Source: Tetrastigma voinierianum
Lineage: Eukaryota; Streptophyta; Magnoliopsida; Vitales; Vitaceae
NCBI GenBank assembly: GCA_016808115.1
Contig: JAEQBH010005416.1
Coordinates: 186,001-250,000, forward strand
Length of the DNA: 64,000 nt
Reading direction: 5' to 3'
Below, in pieces: positions 56,601-64,000 of the stretch. The notes under the pieces were generated by a model. It did not search any database. It had not been told where the DNA came from and saw nothing but the letters and a program-made list of their open reading frames with translations. Made by a program: the position numbers and the translations under genes. Positions within the stretch are counted from its first letter, which is position 1. Each line of letters opens with the position of its first letter.

Positions 56601-58105
56601 CGAGTAGTATTTTGCTCTGTGCTGAGGCATATTTGTCAAATTATAGACCAATCATCCTTTTGCACTTGCCCAAAACATTATTTAATCCACATGGCCTGGC
56701 AATCTCCAGTTTTAGACTCGTAATTAATTGTAGTTACACATTTTGATGCAAAATTCCAGTTAATTTCTGACTATAATTTTTCAGGGCTGCTAATTTTTGT
56801 TTGGTTCTATTTAATCCTTGTAGTTATTAAATGTCTATAGAATGAGGTTTTTTTTTTTTTTGGTTATCTGATTCCTATGCTGTTTTGTTACTGACCGCTT
56901 TTCCCTGAAGGCTCTTATTATTAGATTCTCTAGATTTATGCCTAGTTAGTGGTCTTGATAACATTGAATCAATAATTCAACTTGGAAGAAATAGAAGCCA
57001 ACAACGAGAATCATGATTCTGTTCCCCTTCCCACAAGGGGCTTCTAGAACCAGAAACGTAACCATATTAATTAGGCTTGGACCTATCATTTAACAGACAT
57101 CATATCCAAAGGGATGAAATCTTCAATCCTTTCAGACATCAGAATTGCTATGTGTTAACATATAGAGTTGTAACTAGTTACGAAACTTAACATATAGAGT
57201 TGTAACTAGTTAGGAATCCTAACATATAGATATAGAGTTGTAACTAGTTAGGAATCTTAACATGTAAGAGTTGTAACAGTTAGGAAATATAGACTATCCC
57301 TCCTGTAAATATATACACATGTTAATTCAATGAAAAATACACAAGGAATTCTTTCCTCCAATTCTCTCTTGGTTGTTTTCTACACTATGTTCTTCTTTGG
57401 CCTAATTCTGTAGCCAAAAACCATGCATATGATTTGGTCCACTGAAAATGAGTTCACTCTCAAGAGTCTCAACCTCAATGCAGCAAGTTTAATTGGGTTC
57501 ACCGTCACTTCTGCCTTAAGCTTCACTGGTTTTGTGCATGATTTTCTGTGATGTATCTAGGAAAATCCCTCTTTTCTCAATCTGTATGTAGGTTTGCTTT
57601 TTTTTTTTTGACAGTCAAACACTTTAGTTATAAAATAGTAAACTGTCCCTATTGGGACTCGAACCAGGGACCCCTCCCTTGACCCACCATATGCCCTGCA
57701 TTTTTTAAAACGTTGAGCGCTATACCATATGAGCTAGGCATGATGGGCTATGCAAGTTTGCTTTATGCACTCAATTTTCTTCAATTATTCAATTTTAGAC
57801 TATGCTTCCCTACTGATTCTTACTAAGCCTCCTTGAACACTCAATATATTCTATTTATACATTATTAAGTTTAGCAAATCGTTTCATCATAACCAAAGTT
57901 GATTCTAATCCTTGTTGCATAACGCGTCATGGTCCCTGATATGCTTTCTTGATTGTTTTATATTATGTTTATTTATTTGTTTTTTTTTTTTTTTTAGTTT
58001 AGCTTCTATTTGACTAGACTTTCTGCATTTTTATAGGTCAAAGGTGTAGAGCAAGAATTCGATCCTGAAGACGAAGATGCTGCTCTATCTGGTCAAATGG
58101 ATTAA
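32491..58105 (+). CDS. NFU4/NFU5: NFU4/NFU5-type mitochondrial NifU-like Fe-S cluster scaffold, six exons
   Basis: Exons 32491-32686, 40121-40282, 41035-41210, 47203-47306, 47426-47537 and 58037-58105 join to 819 nt (272 aa) with every phase kept. Residues 1 to about 65 are basic and Ser-rich (MKVLGRLIGRRLL), a mitochondrial presequence. FIQTQSTPNPASLMF (72-86) opens the Nfu N-terminal domain, and the NifU C-terminal domain contains CSGC at 226-229, the Cys pair that binds a 4Fe-4S cluster for hand-over to mitochondrial apoproteins. Length and domains fit the plant NFU4/NFU5 pair. The start is the first in-frame ATG. Introns of 7434, 752, 5992, 119 and 10499 bp hold several retroelements, yet all borders are GT/AG and no exon is damaged. 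Confidence 0.95.
33039..33718 (+). repeat. 5' LTR of intron-1 copia
   Basis: Begins TGTTGGGACTTGGAATCC and ends GGGATCTACA. It differs from the 3' LTR at many sites that cluster in CG-rich stretches. Confidence 0.88.
34316..38110 (+). pseudogene. Copia gag-pol remnant in NFU intron 1
   Basis: Gag begins with NHEEKPENFNGTDFKRWQQK (34370-34429). GAG-pre-integrase (GHVNYKSIKKLMNMGLST, from about 35674) and the integrase core (IIRSDSGGEYEF and QSNGVAERKNRSLKETMNA near 36005-36155) follow. Reverse transcriptase shows KYKARACSKGYKQREGLDYF (36838) and YVDDMLITG. RNase H is degraded (about 37720-38060). Stops and shifts throughout prevent a functional polyprotein. Confidence 0.85.
38697..39322 (+). 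repeat. 3' LTR of intron-1 copia
   Basis: Shares ordered blocks with the 5' LTR, for example TTGTTCGTGGAGACACTT and CGGAGGAACGAGATCCG. Its first bases are altered (TACAATTTGG instead of TGTTGGGACTTGG), so the start is approximate. Confidence 0.85.
39419..39745. mobile_element. MITE in NFU intron 1
   Basis: The left end GTTACGGTTGGTTCTTGGAAA and the reverse complement of the right end, GCCGTGTTTAGTTCCTGGAA, are imperfect inverted repeats, and TTTAG lies on both sides (39414-39418 and 39746-39750). It is about 327 bp, AT-rich and noncoding. Confidence 0.5.
40121..40282 (+). CDS. NFU exon 2
   Basis: Starts after CTGTGCTCAG and encodes QRRTMFIQTQSTPNP to SPLAKGLYGID, most of the Nfu N-terminal domain. 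Phase 1 at both ends. Confidence 0.93.
41035..41210 (+). CDS. NFU exon 3
   Basis: Encodes ITRVFYGSDFVTVTKSDD through TAAMDTAIHE, the rest of the N-terminal domain. Begins after CTTGCAG and ends GAA|GTATCT in phase 0. Confidence 0.94.
41354..46262 (+). mobile_element. Ty1/copia retrotransposon in NFU intron 3
   Basis: Short LTRs (41354-41541 and 46072-46262, about 190 bp, roughly 90 percent alike) begin TGTTAACATATA and end GATTGTTTCTACA. A primer-binding site TGGTATCGTGAGCC (41542-41555, a variant of the usual TGGTATCAGAGCC) and a purine tract TTTAGGGGGAG (46061-46071) are in place. The flanks are TTTCT and TTTCC, a probable 5-bp duplication with one change. Protease, integrase, reverse transcriptase and RNase H remnants lie between. 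Confidence 0.92.
42000..46060 (+). pseudogene. Copia gag-pol remnant in NFU intron 3
   Basis: Gag text begins about 42039 (FKITEDKLTGPNPFEWS). The protease active site WVIDSGATYHMTG is at 43008-43044. GAG-pre-integrase and integrase text spans about 43400-43920 (CESCQFSKRHRLSYSP, FRYFVTFVDEA, VDTPAQNGVAE). Reverse transcriptase is strongly eroded (about 44550-45300; LDIKNAFF near 44877). Stops and shifts are frequent. The 3' part resembles the minus-strand copia at 50501-54576 in the LMEVGI and RNase H region. Confidence 0.85.
46263..47202 (+). other. Remainder of NFU intron 3
   Basis: Intron sequence without genes. About 46555-46800 is AT-rich and resembles the MITE at 39419-39745 in phrases such as GGAAAGAAAGAGTTAAGGAAA, so it may be a decayed relative. 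Confidence 0.4.
47203..47306 (+). CDS. NFU exon 4
   Basis: Encodes DDSETVAMIKELLETRIRPA to RGFD, the start of the NifU C-terminal domain. Acceptor GACAG, donor CT|GTGAGA, exit phase 2. Confidence 0.95.
47426..47537 (+). CDS. NFU exon 5
   Basis: Encodes ETGIVKLKMQGACSGCPSSS through MLMHYVPE, containing the cluster-binding CSGC. Separated from exon 4 by only 119 bp, the one intron without an insertion. Confidence 0.96.
47780..49531 (+). mobile_element. 5'-truncated LINE in NFU intron 5
   Basis: It starts just before the reverse transcriptase YADD box (ISHLLYADDTLFF, about 47832-47870) and runs through GLKINLNKSEI, KGFSVKIMYKGLDPSP (48868) and the zf-RVT motif CFLCEEEEETTDHLLIHC (49050-49103) to a TTTACTGATAAAA end with poly(A) at 49516-49531. 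It is the same family as the minus-strand LINE at 1468-4357. The left edge is not sharp and no clear target-site duplication was found. It is inserted in the same orientation as NFU. Confidence 0.87.
47800..49224 (+). pseudogene. LINE ORF2 C-terminal remnant in NFU intron 5
   Basis: Encodes the end of the reverse transcriptase, the post-RT region and the zinc-binding tail of a plant L1 ORF2. Stops or shifts occur near 48065, 48250, 48703 and 48994. Only the last quarter of ORF2 was inserted. Confidence 0.85.
49532..50465 (+). other. NFU intron 5, no recognised feature
   Basis: Ordinary intron sequence. Open frames here are short and have no recognisable content. Confidence 0.5.
50501..54576 (-). 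mobile_element. Minus-strand Ty1/copia element nested in the TRIM
   Basis: LTR copies lie at 50501-50675 and 54407 to about 54576. On the minus strand the primer-binding site TGGTATTAGAGCC (54406-54394) follows the 5' LTR, and the purine tract CTTGAGGGGGAG (50687-50676) precedes the 3' LTR, which begins TGTAATAGC. Integrase, reverse transcriptase and RNase H follow on the minus strand. Both outer LTR ends are eroded, so the duplication is lost. It is antisense to NFU. Confidence 0.88.
50906..53177 (-). pseudogene. Copia pol remnant (integrase, RT, RNase H), antisense in NFU intron 5
   Basis: The integrase core is well kept at 53177-52758 (FFVTFVDDYSRTTRLYL, VDTPSQNGVTKRKNRHLETA). Reverse transcriptase shows MLVVYVDDIVITGSD at 51638-51594 and continues to 51255. 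RNase H at 51133-50906 has VSRSSVESKYRAMA, ending in LWYDN. Gag and protease (53180-54390) are not recognisable, and stops separate the segments. Not functional. Confidence 0.88.
54839..57147 (+). other. NFU intron 5, mostly unique intron sequence
   Basis: No gene or large element is recognised. One 30-bp micro-insertion with a 12-bp duplication is listed separately. Confidence 0.5.
55990..56019 (-). mobile_element. Micro-insertion: ultra-truncated LINE/SINE tail with TSD
   Basis: A 30-bp insert, which on the minus strand reads ATACTTATCAAAAAAA, lies between two copies of TTGGGACTAGGA (55978-55989 and 56020-56031). This is the signature of an extremely short target-primed insertion. Confidence 0.55.
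57148..57389 (+). mobile_element. Solo LTR of the intron-3 copia family, perfect TSD
   Basis: 57153-57384 matches the LTR of the element at 41354-46262 from TGTTAACATATAGAGTTG to TTTCTACA. It is flanked by CTATG on both sides (57148-57152 and 57385-57389). It carries one more internal unit of about 30 bp than that LTR, and so is 232 bp instead of about 190. Unequal recombination between two LTRs explains a solo LTR. Confidence 0.93.
57601..57750 (-). mobile_element. tRNA-derived SINE in NFU intron 5
   Basis: On the minus strand it has an A-box-like TAGCTCATATGG near the 5' end, a canonical B box GGTTCGAGTCC, then a tRNA-unrelated part and a poly(A) tail (T run at 57601-57609 and beyond on the plus strand). 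Similar 14-bp sequences flank it (TGTAGGTTTGCTTT at 57587-57600 and TGCAAGTTTGCTTT at 57751-57764), a duplication with two changes. Confidence 0.85.
58037..58105 (+). CDS. NFU exon 6 (last coding exon)
   Basis: Starts after TTTTTATAG and encodes VKGVEQEFDPEDEDAALSGQ, Met-Asp and stop. The acidic tail is typical of the plant NFU4/NFU5 C terminus. Confidence 0.93.
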   Translation, partial: VKGVEQEFDPEDEDAALSGQMD

Positions 58106-58764
58106 TTGAATTCACTTCTCAATAATTTGGAAACTGATCTGATAAATCATGAGCTCAGGGAGAATGAATGCATTCACAGTTCCTGTATAGAAGCGAATAA
58201 AGTGAGTGTGCTTTAGTTTTATCCAGTGCTGGAATTTTATGTTATCATCCTATCTATCATATGTGACATAGTAAGATTTTTCAGTATAACCATCTCTTAA
58301 CCCCCACGCGAAAGGTAGTTTATGCACTCTGCTGTATCTTTATCACTTTCTGTTACTCACCAGGGAAAAAAAATATTTATATGTATACACAAAAATAAAA
58401 TTTTGGATTTTTTGAGCAGATGGTTTATATCCTGCAAATTTTTATATTTTTTATTTTTGACTTTGTTGAAAGATGAGTTTGAGCTGTGACTTGTGGTAAA
58501 AGAAGGAAGTTATATTCTGAATGTATGTTTTGATGAAGTTGATTAGTGCTGATTTTGATTTGTGTTTGCTGATACCATTGTTCTCATCCTCTAATGTATT
58601 CAATGCATATAAGAGCCCTTAATTTAAATTGATTCTAACCTGACTTAACATCGATTTTAATCAGCAATATATTCTAATTAATAGATGTTTGGTGTCGAAC
58701 ATCTTGTGCTTTCATTATTAGTGAAGTTAAGCTATGTAATATCAATACAAAGAATCAAATCCCG

Positions 58765-58768
<4 letters not shown>

Positions 58769-58834
<66 letters not shown>
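58769..58834. repeat. (TA)n microsatellite
   Basis: An uninterrupted TA dinucleotide run of about 33 units. Confidence 0.95.
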
Positions 58835-58837
<3 letters not shown>

Positions 58838-58904
58838 CGTCTATTGGCTTTATGCAGAGTCATTATAGCTCTTTGTGCCCTTGAGTCAACCTACTTGTAG
58901 CTAC

Positions 58905-59345
58905 TCAAGTTTGACTTAGTAGAATATTCAAATTCAACGCGAAGTAAATCGAGTCGAGTTCGAGTATCATAATATTTGACTTAACAAGCTGTTTGTGAGC
59001 TTAATTGATTTTTATTATTTTATTATTAAATTGCATTTATACTTTCACTATATAAATAACCCAAAAAACCTTAGCTCTCTTATTAAGTTTAAATTTATTC
59101 GAGCTTAATTGAATCAAACTCGAGTAGAATCGATTTCAAATATAATTATTTATTAATTTTTTAATTGATTCAAGTTTTATTGAGTCGAGTTCAAGGAGCT
59201 CGATTATTTTTTGAGTTGAGTTTCGAACATCCGAAAAGAAACTCGATCAAGTTTGGGCCAACTTTAAGTTTCGAGTTTTTTAATCGAGTCAAGCTTGAAC
59301 TTGATTATGTATCGACTCGACTCAAGTTGAGCCAAGCTTTAAGGG
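58905..59345. repeat. TCGAG-rich inverted-motif block, possible decayed DNA element
   Basis: Many copies of TCGAGT and ACTCGA in both orientations, for example GTAAATCGAGTCGAGTTCGA near 58945 and TATCGACTCGACTCAAGTTG near 59310. The ends could not be fixed. Confidence 0.4.
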
Positions 59346-59417
59346 CAAGTTAGTCATATTTATTAGGCAATAGCAAATTTTCAATTTTATCATAAATATA
59401 GAATATGTAGCATATGA

Positions 59418-59507
<90 letters not shown>
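59418..59507. repeat. (AC)n(AT)n compound microsatellite
   Basis: A short ACACAC run followed by about 38 AT units. Confidence 0.95.
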
Positions 59508-59509
<2 letters not shown>

Positions 59510-60050
59510 CATTTGACTTAGAAATTATTATAGATACTTCGACGAAATCATTTATGAACTCGTGAAGGCTAGTAGTATGAAAAAAAAAATCATTTAATTG
59601 AATATTTAAAAATTACTACGAATTTCTAGGTTGCCAATTTACCATGAATGTCAAATTACTTTTTCACAAATTCATTGACATTTTTTTTTATAAATTTTAA
59701 CATGAGCTTGAAATGCCTCAAGGTTGGGTGAGGCATAGGAAGGGATTAGGTTTGAGTTTTCATGAGAACAAAATATTACAATATTATAATGTAAAGTGAA
59801 TAATAGAGGTAAAAAAAATACATGAGGATCCCAATCCATTTTTTGCAAAGATTCACCTTAATCATTATTAGACTCGAATTTGTGAAAAAATGAAATTAAA
59901 TAATTATGCAAAAATCAGTATCTACATTCCATCATTTACAATAGGAAGAACAAAGAATACCAAAATTGCATGTATTTTTCCTTGGAATACATAAATCGGC
60001 AGCCTCTGATTCCTGATTTGAGATGAATGCCATCCTTCTACCTTCAACAA

Positions 60051-60192
60051 TTATGATATAAGAGGCGCTTCGACATCTTCGATACTGTTTTTCGAATCGT
60101 CATTGGCAGGTTTTTCTTCTTTCAGGAAAACAGCATAGCATAAAGCAATCATCTGGGGAAATTGAAAATGTTTGGATTTAAATGAGATAGGG

Positions 60193-60223
<31 letters not shown>

Positions 60224-63200
60224 TTGAGATTGGCTTTACCATGCATATCGATGCACAAATGATACTGAAACCTTTGCAATTGAAAGGGGCATCGGTAGAT
60301 AGGAACCATGCTGGAGAAAACATCAACATAATGAAATGATTCAGCAGTGAAATTGAAATTGAAATGATTCTAGAATTCACTTAATTCAACAGTCAACTTA
60401 CATGTCAGAGGACTCATTGCAAGTGGTGATAACAAACTCGCTACGGACTGGATTCCAGCAACGAATCCTTGTGCTTTTCCCTTCACAACATTTCAAAATC
60501 TAATGAAATTGGAGGATGATAAAGGTTAAAGATGATAACAAACGAGAAAATCGTAATTGTTCAGGATGTTTTTTCATCATCTCTCTCAATACAGGAACAG
60601 GAACAGAACCCTAAACAAGCTAAGGAACATGGTGAATTCAACGGGTCCTGAATAGTTTGCTGGATTCTTTAGAATCTAGCACTGTAAACTTTAGCTCATT
60701 CAAGTTCCAATTTAACGTCATGACGTTGAATTCTACTGAATACAGTTGCATACATTCAGTTTTTAATGCTTGGATTCGAGCTTGAGTAAGCAAGATAGAG
60801 ATATTCAATTCAAGTTTGAATACCCTATTACATACCTGATTGGATGAGCTAGATGCCTTTGAAATAATAGCATAAGTCTGTTACATAAAAAGAAAGAATC
60901 CAAAGAAATGAGGAGAAAAGATTAAAAAAATTGAATATAGAGTCAATAACCATTTTTTTTTTATTGATAATATAGAGTTGATAACCATGATTGAATATCA
61001 TCACAAACTCTAAGGAATAAGACAGAGATTCAATAGAAATAATAGTACTTACAGCAGGTTTCACAAGGACATAGATGACTCCAAATGAGGCACTGAGGTA
61101 TGGTACCTGTTTTGAAGAAAGGCATCCCCATTAGTAAAGGCAAGATCATATTTCGTGAAACTTCAAATTAGTTTAACAACACAACTACAAATTCTCAATC
61201 AGTACAAAATTTTAGATTGATTCCTAAGAGAGGGGAAGGAAGATTGAAGACTGTACGACAGCTTCTTTTTTTCCTTTTTGAAATCTGATGAGATATATAC
61301 CATTACAATATTAGAATAGGTAAAAAGCATTGAATTAGAAACCTTAGGGCCGGTTTGGTTCCTGTTTTTGAAAATTGTTCTTAAGAACAGTTTTTTGAAA
61401 ACACAGAGAACACCATTTTGGTGTTCCCTGAAAACTCTTCTTATTGTCTGAATTTTATGTTTTTTGTGTTTTTCAGAACAAAACAAATGGGAACCAAACG
61501 TGTTTTCCTTATTTTCCTTGTTTTTGAGAACAGAAAACAGTTTTAAAAAACAGGCCCTTAGTTGCAAAACTAACCCTTGTTTCCTTAAGCGTTAAGTCAA
61601 CAAGAGTTTTATTGAGAGATAGAATTAAAAGAGAACATTCAAGTAGGTAAGAGTACAAACCCATGATGCCCATGCTAACCCATAGAACAATGCCTGCATA
61701 GAAAATGCACATTAATGAAATTTCCATACTCAGAAATATGCATTATTGGATGAGCAAAATAGGAGGGACATTGAAATGAGTGGATCAAGAACTCACATAA
61801 GCTATAGAAGCAAGCAATGCAGAGCAAAGTATTAGTTTTTCACCGACGAATGGATTTATCAGAGGAAGAACCAGCATCTACAATCAAACCCCAAAGTGAA
61901 AGTTGGATGGAAAATTCAGAGGAATTGGAAAACATTCCATGAAAGAAATAACACATTCTACATCAGGTGACAACCAAAACTTTCATTATAGGGTCAGCAG
62001 GCTACGAAAGATCAATAATATGTGGATGAGTTTGTTTACACCATGCCTTCTCTGTTCACTAAAATGGGCTTAATATGAATAACTCTAATTATCTTCCCCT
62101 GAAGTAAAGACAGGAAAGTAAAAGTTACAAGGTACCTACCTGAGAGAAAATCGAACCAATTCCCACCATCATCAAAATTTCTGAGAATTGATTTTTGTTG
62201 AAACCAAAGGCTGCCTTCAGATAATACTGCACATATAATTCATATGAGTGTCAAGAAGTTGTATGAGCTTCAAAGAACATTAACCTTCAATCCAGTCTAT
62301 CAAGTATTGTGTTTCTGGAAAAAGATGAAGAAAATCAGGAATTTGTTCCACAAAGAAACAAAATATAGATCTTATCCCTCTAACTGAGTTAACTCATGAT
62401 AAAGTGAAGCTTGTTTCATAAAACAGGGAAAAAAGTATCCTTTCTGCATATAACAGAACAGACTGTTCAAGCCAAGACAATATACTACTTTTCCACATGA
62501 ATTCAGCCAATAATGGTATAGAAAGAGAAAAACAATACAACCTCCTGTATCCTACCCTGTTTATGCAGAGGGTTAGATCGGAGGCTTAATACCCTAAAAA
62601 CACCGGAGTGTCAAAATCACGATGTATAATAATGATTAGAATCATACAAGTAAGCAGCTTTGGCTTTTTTTGGATGAAGGAATATTACCAATAAGATCCC
62701 GCTGATGCCAGACATTCCCAACTCATAGAAGAACGAAACAATAGAAATTCCCTTGAGTGTTGAACTGAGGAATAAATTAGGTCTCTTTAGCAAGATAATT
62801 TCCATATAATGTTAGTATGAAGAAAAAATTAGCAAAGAAATAAAAAGAGAAACGTATGTTTAGCTCCCTCAAAATACCATATGAACAAGATTCAGAAATA
62901 ACAATGTAATTAACATATGTACCTGCTAAGAACCAGAGTTCCTGCATGTTTCATGGAGACATATCTTTCCTTCAAAACCTTGAAAATCTTTAAGCAGCCA
63001 GTTGAATGTTGATCTTGCCTAGGAGCCTGTCTAACTGTCTCGACCAAAAACAGTTGCATGTAAACTGGACCAAAGATTAAGAGGGCTATTGACACCTGAA
63101 ACACAAAAGGCTTCATAAGAAAGAGGATATTGAAAAATGAATGAAGTCAGAATCAGCATAAAGCTAATCATAGAGTAACAAAATTGATATACCTCAAAAA

Positions 63201-64000
63201 TGTATTTCTCGGGAAGAAAAAGTGCTAGAACATTTCCCAAGACATGTGAGGCAGAAAAAAGTCCAGTAATCCAGCTAAATGCTGCAGCTCTCTTACTCTC
63301 CTCAACCACATCTGCCTACTAGTGGAAGGGACAATGTGATTTTTCTTAACTCAATCGATGATTTTAGTCAATAACAATAAAGAAAATTTCTTACCACATA
63401 AGCAACAGATATGCAGAAAATACTCCCTTGACTTATAATATATGAGATCGTCCGAAGCACATAATAAGCATATACATATCCTTTCGACTTATTCCAAGCA
63501 AGTAAAGCTGAAACGGCAACACGGGCAATGAAAACATAAGGAACCTTGTGAATACTCACGTCCCACCTCAAATTAGAATGCAGCAACATCTTGATACAAT
63601 CATGTATTTTCTGAGAAAAATACTGGGGTGGTAAATAAAAGTGTATCATCACTGGCTTAAAAGAGCCCAGGATTTATATCAGAAACCATATTGCAGATAT
63701 TTGTTGTCGATTTGATTTGCAGGTCTCTAAATTATGTAACTCTTTACAAGCTCATGATTGATATGTACATTTTGTCCATTAATCATAGACTTCAAAAGCT
63801 CAAGTGCTAGCAGAGACACTGAGCAGCATATATTCTTTTAAGAACTATATTTGCACTAATTAATTCAGAAATAATTCCTCTCCGCATTTGGATGATCAGA
63901 TGATCAGAAAAACATACCAAAAGGGAATATAGATGTGGATACAGTGAACATTAATAGTGGTTTCCGGCCATATTCATCTGCAAGCTGACCTAATACTGGA
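60051..64000 (-). CDS. MFS transporter, hippocampus-abundant-transcript/tetracycline-transporter-like, 3' part (13 exons)
   Basis: Exons on the minus strand: 64000-63918, 63507-63395, 63315-63193, 63095-62923, 62764-62689, 62226-62140, 61877-61797, 61693-61661, 61106-61053, 60877-60836, 60480-60402, 60310-60240 and 60152-60051. All have GT/AG borders and consistent phases and give 371 residues without a stop. The first visible exon holds the MFS signature between helices 2 and 3 (GQLADEYGRKPLL), so about 60-70 N-terminal residues lie beyond the edge. Hydrophobic segments follow, for example VSIALLIFGPVYMQLFLVET. The tail is hydrophilic (EEKPANDDSKNSIEDVEAPL). It belongs to the plant family annotated as hippocampus abundant transcript-like or tetracycline-transporter-like; the substrate is not known to me. 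Convergent with NFU. Confidence 0.93.
60197..60222. repeat. (AG)n microsatellite in MFS last intron
   Basis: About 13 AG units. On the coding strand this is a CT-rich tract upstream of the final acceptor, so its length could affect splicing. Confidence 0.9.
60952..60972 (-). mobile_element. Micro-insertion with poly(A) in an MFS intron
   Basis: A T-rich insert ending ATTGATAATATA lies between GAGTCAATAACCAT (60938-60951) and GAGTTGATAACCAT (60973-60986). It looks like a second ultra-short LINE-type insertion with a slightly diverged duplication. Confidence 0.45.
61347..61557. mobile_element. MITE in an MFS intron
   Basis: The element starts GGGCCGGTTTGGTTCC and ends AACAGGCCC, with TTA on both sides (61344-61346 and 61558-61560). 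It is about 211 bp, consists largely of internal inverted TTTTGA/TCAAAA-type motifs and has no coding capacity. It fits a PIF/Harbinger-like MITE. Confidence 0.65.

Larger units (their letters stand above)
58106..60050. other. Region between convergent NFU and MFS genes
   Basis: The first part is NFU 3' UTR. The rest holds two AT microsatellites and a block (about 58900-59350) rich in CTCGA/TCGAG motifs that looks like an old non-autonomous element. No gene is seen. Confidence 0.5.

Noticed and set aside
57620..57750. tRNA gene on the minus strand
   Set aside because: A and B boxes are present, but no cloverleaf closes and a poly(A) tail and flanking duplications mark it as a SINE.

Overview
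The window is nuclear DNA of a flowering plant. The evidence is introns with GT/AG borders, an AT-rich background, plant-type Ty1/copia and Ty3/gypsy elements, L1-type LINEs, hAT elements, MITEs, a tRNA-derived SINE and two plant housekeeping-type genes. The very TE-rich introns recall a woody eudicot such as grapevine, but this is an impression; no marker in the window fixes the species.

Layout. 1-6420: the first exon of an R3H-domain-like gene (minus strand, 5769-6057) with telo-box and G-box motifs upstream. Its first intron runs left and holds an old plus-strand LINE that was split by a younger minus-strand LINE flanked by a perfect 15-bp target-site duplication. 6430-8320: an AT-rich putative TIR element with palindromic tandem repeats. 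9360-11490: a broken copia gag/integrase fragment abutting a minus-strand gypsy LTR/PBS/gag fragment. 11500-12260: a possible hAT terminal fragment. 12261-21041: a decayed gypsy element (LTRs about 2.2 and 1.9 kb). 21372-23254: a rearranged hAT element with an 8-bp TSD and what looks like a captured two-exon gene fragment. 23710-25885: a long inverted repeat able to fold as a hairpin. 26780-30102: a decayed hAT transposase gene and the element's 3' end. 31480-32340: a MITE.

32491-58105: a complete six-exon gene for a mitochondrial NFU4/NFU5-type iron-sulfur scaffold (819-nt CDS, 272 aa) spread over 25.6 kb. Its introns carry a full copia element with ATTAT duplications (33039-39322), a MITE, a second copia element (41354-46262), a LINE, a miniature LTR element (TRIM) split by a third copia element (50471-54838), a solo LTR with a perfect CTATG duplication (57153-57384) and a SINE (57601-57750). 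All exons and splice sites remain open.

60051-64000: the 3' part (13 exons, 371 residues visible) of a major facilitator superfamily gene on the minus strand, convergent with NFU and running off the right edge.

No operon, CRISPR array, rRNA gene or free-standing tRNA gene was seen. I found no clearly new biochemical system. The most unusual items are the hAT element with a gene fragment, the long inverted repeat, and the NFU gene that tolerates at least five retroelement insertions.
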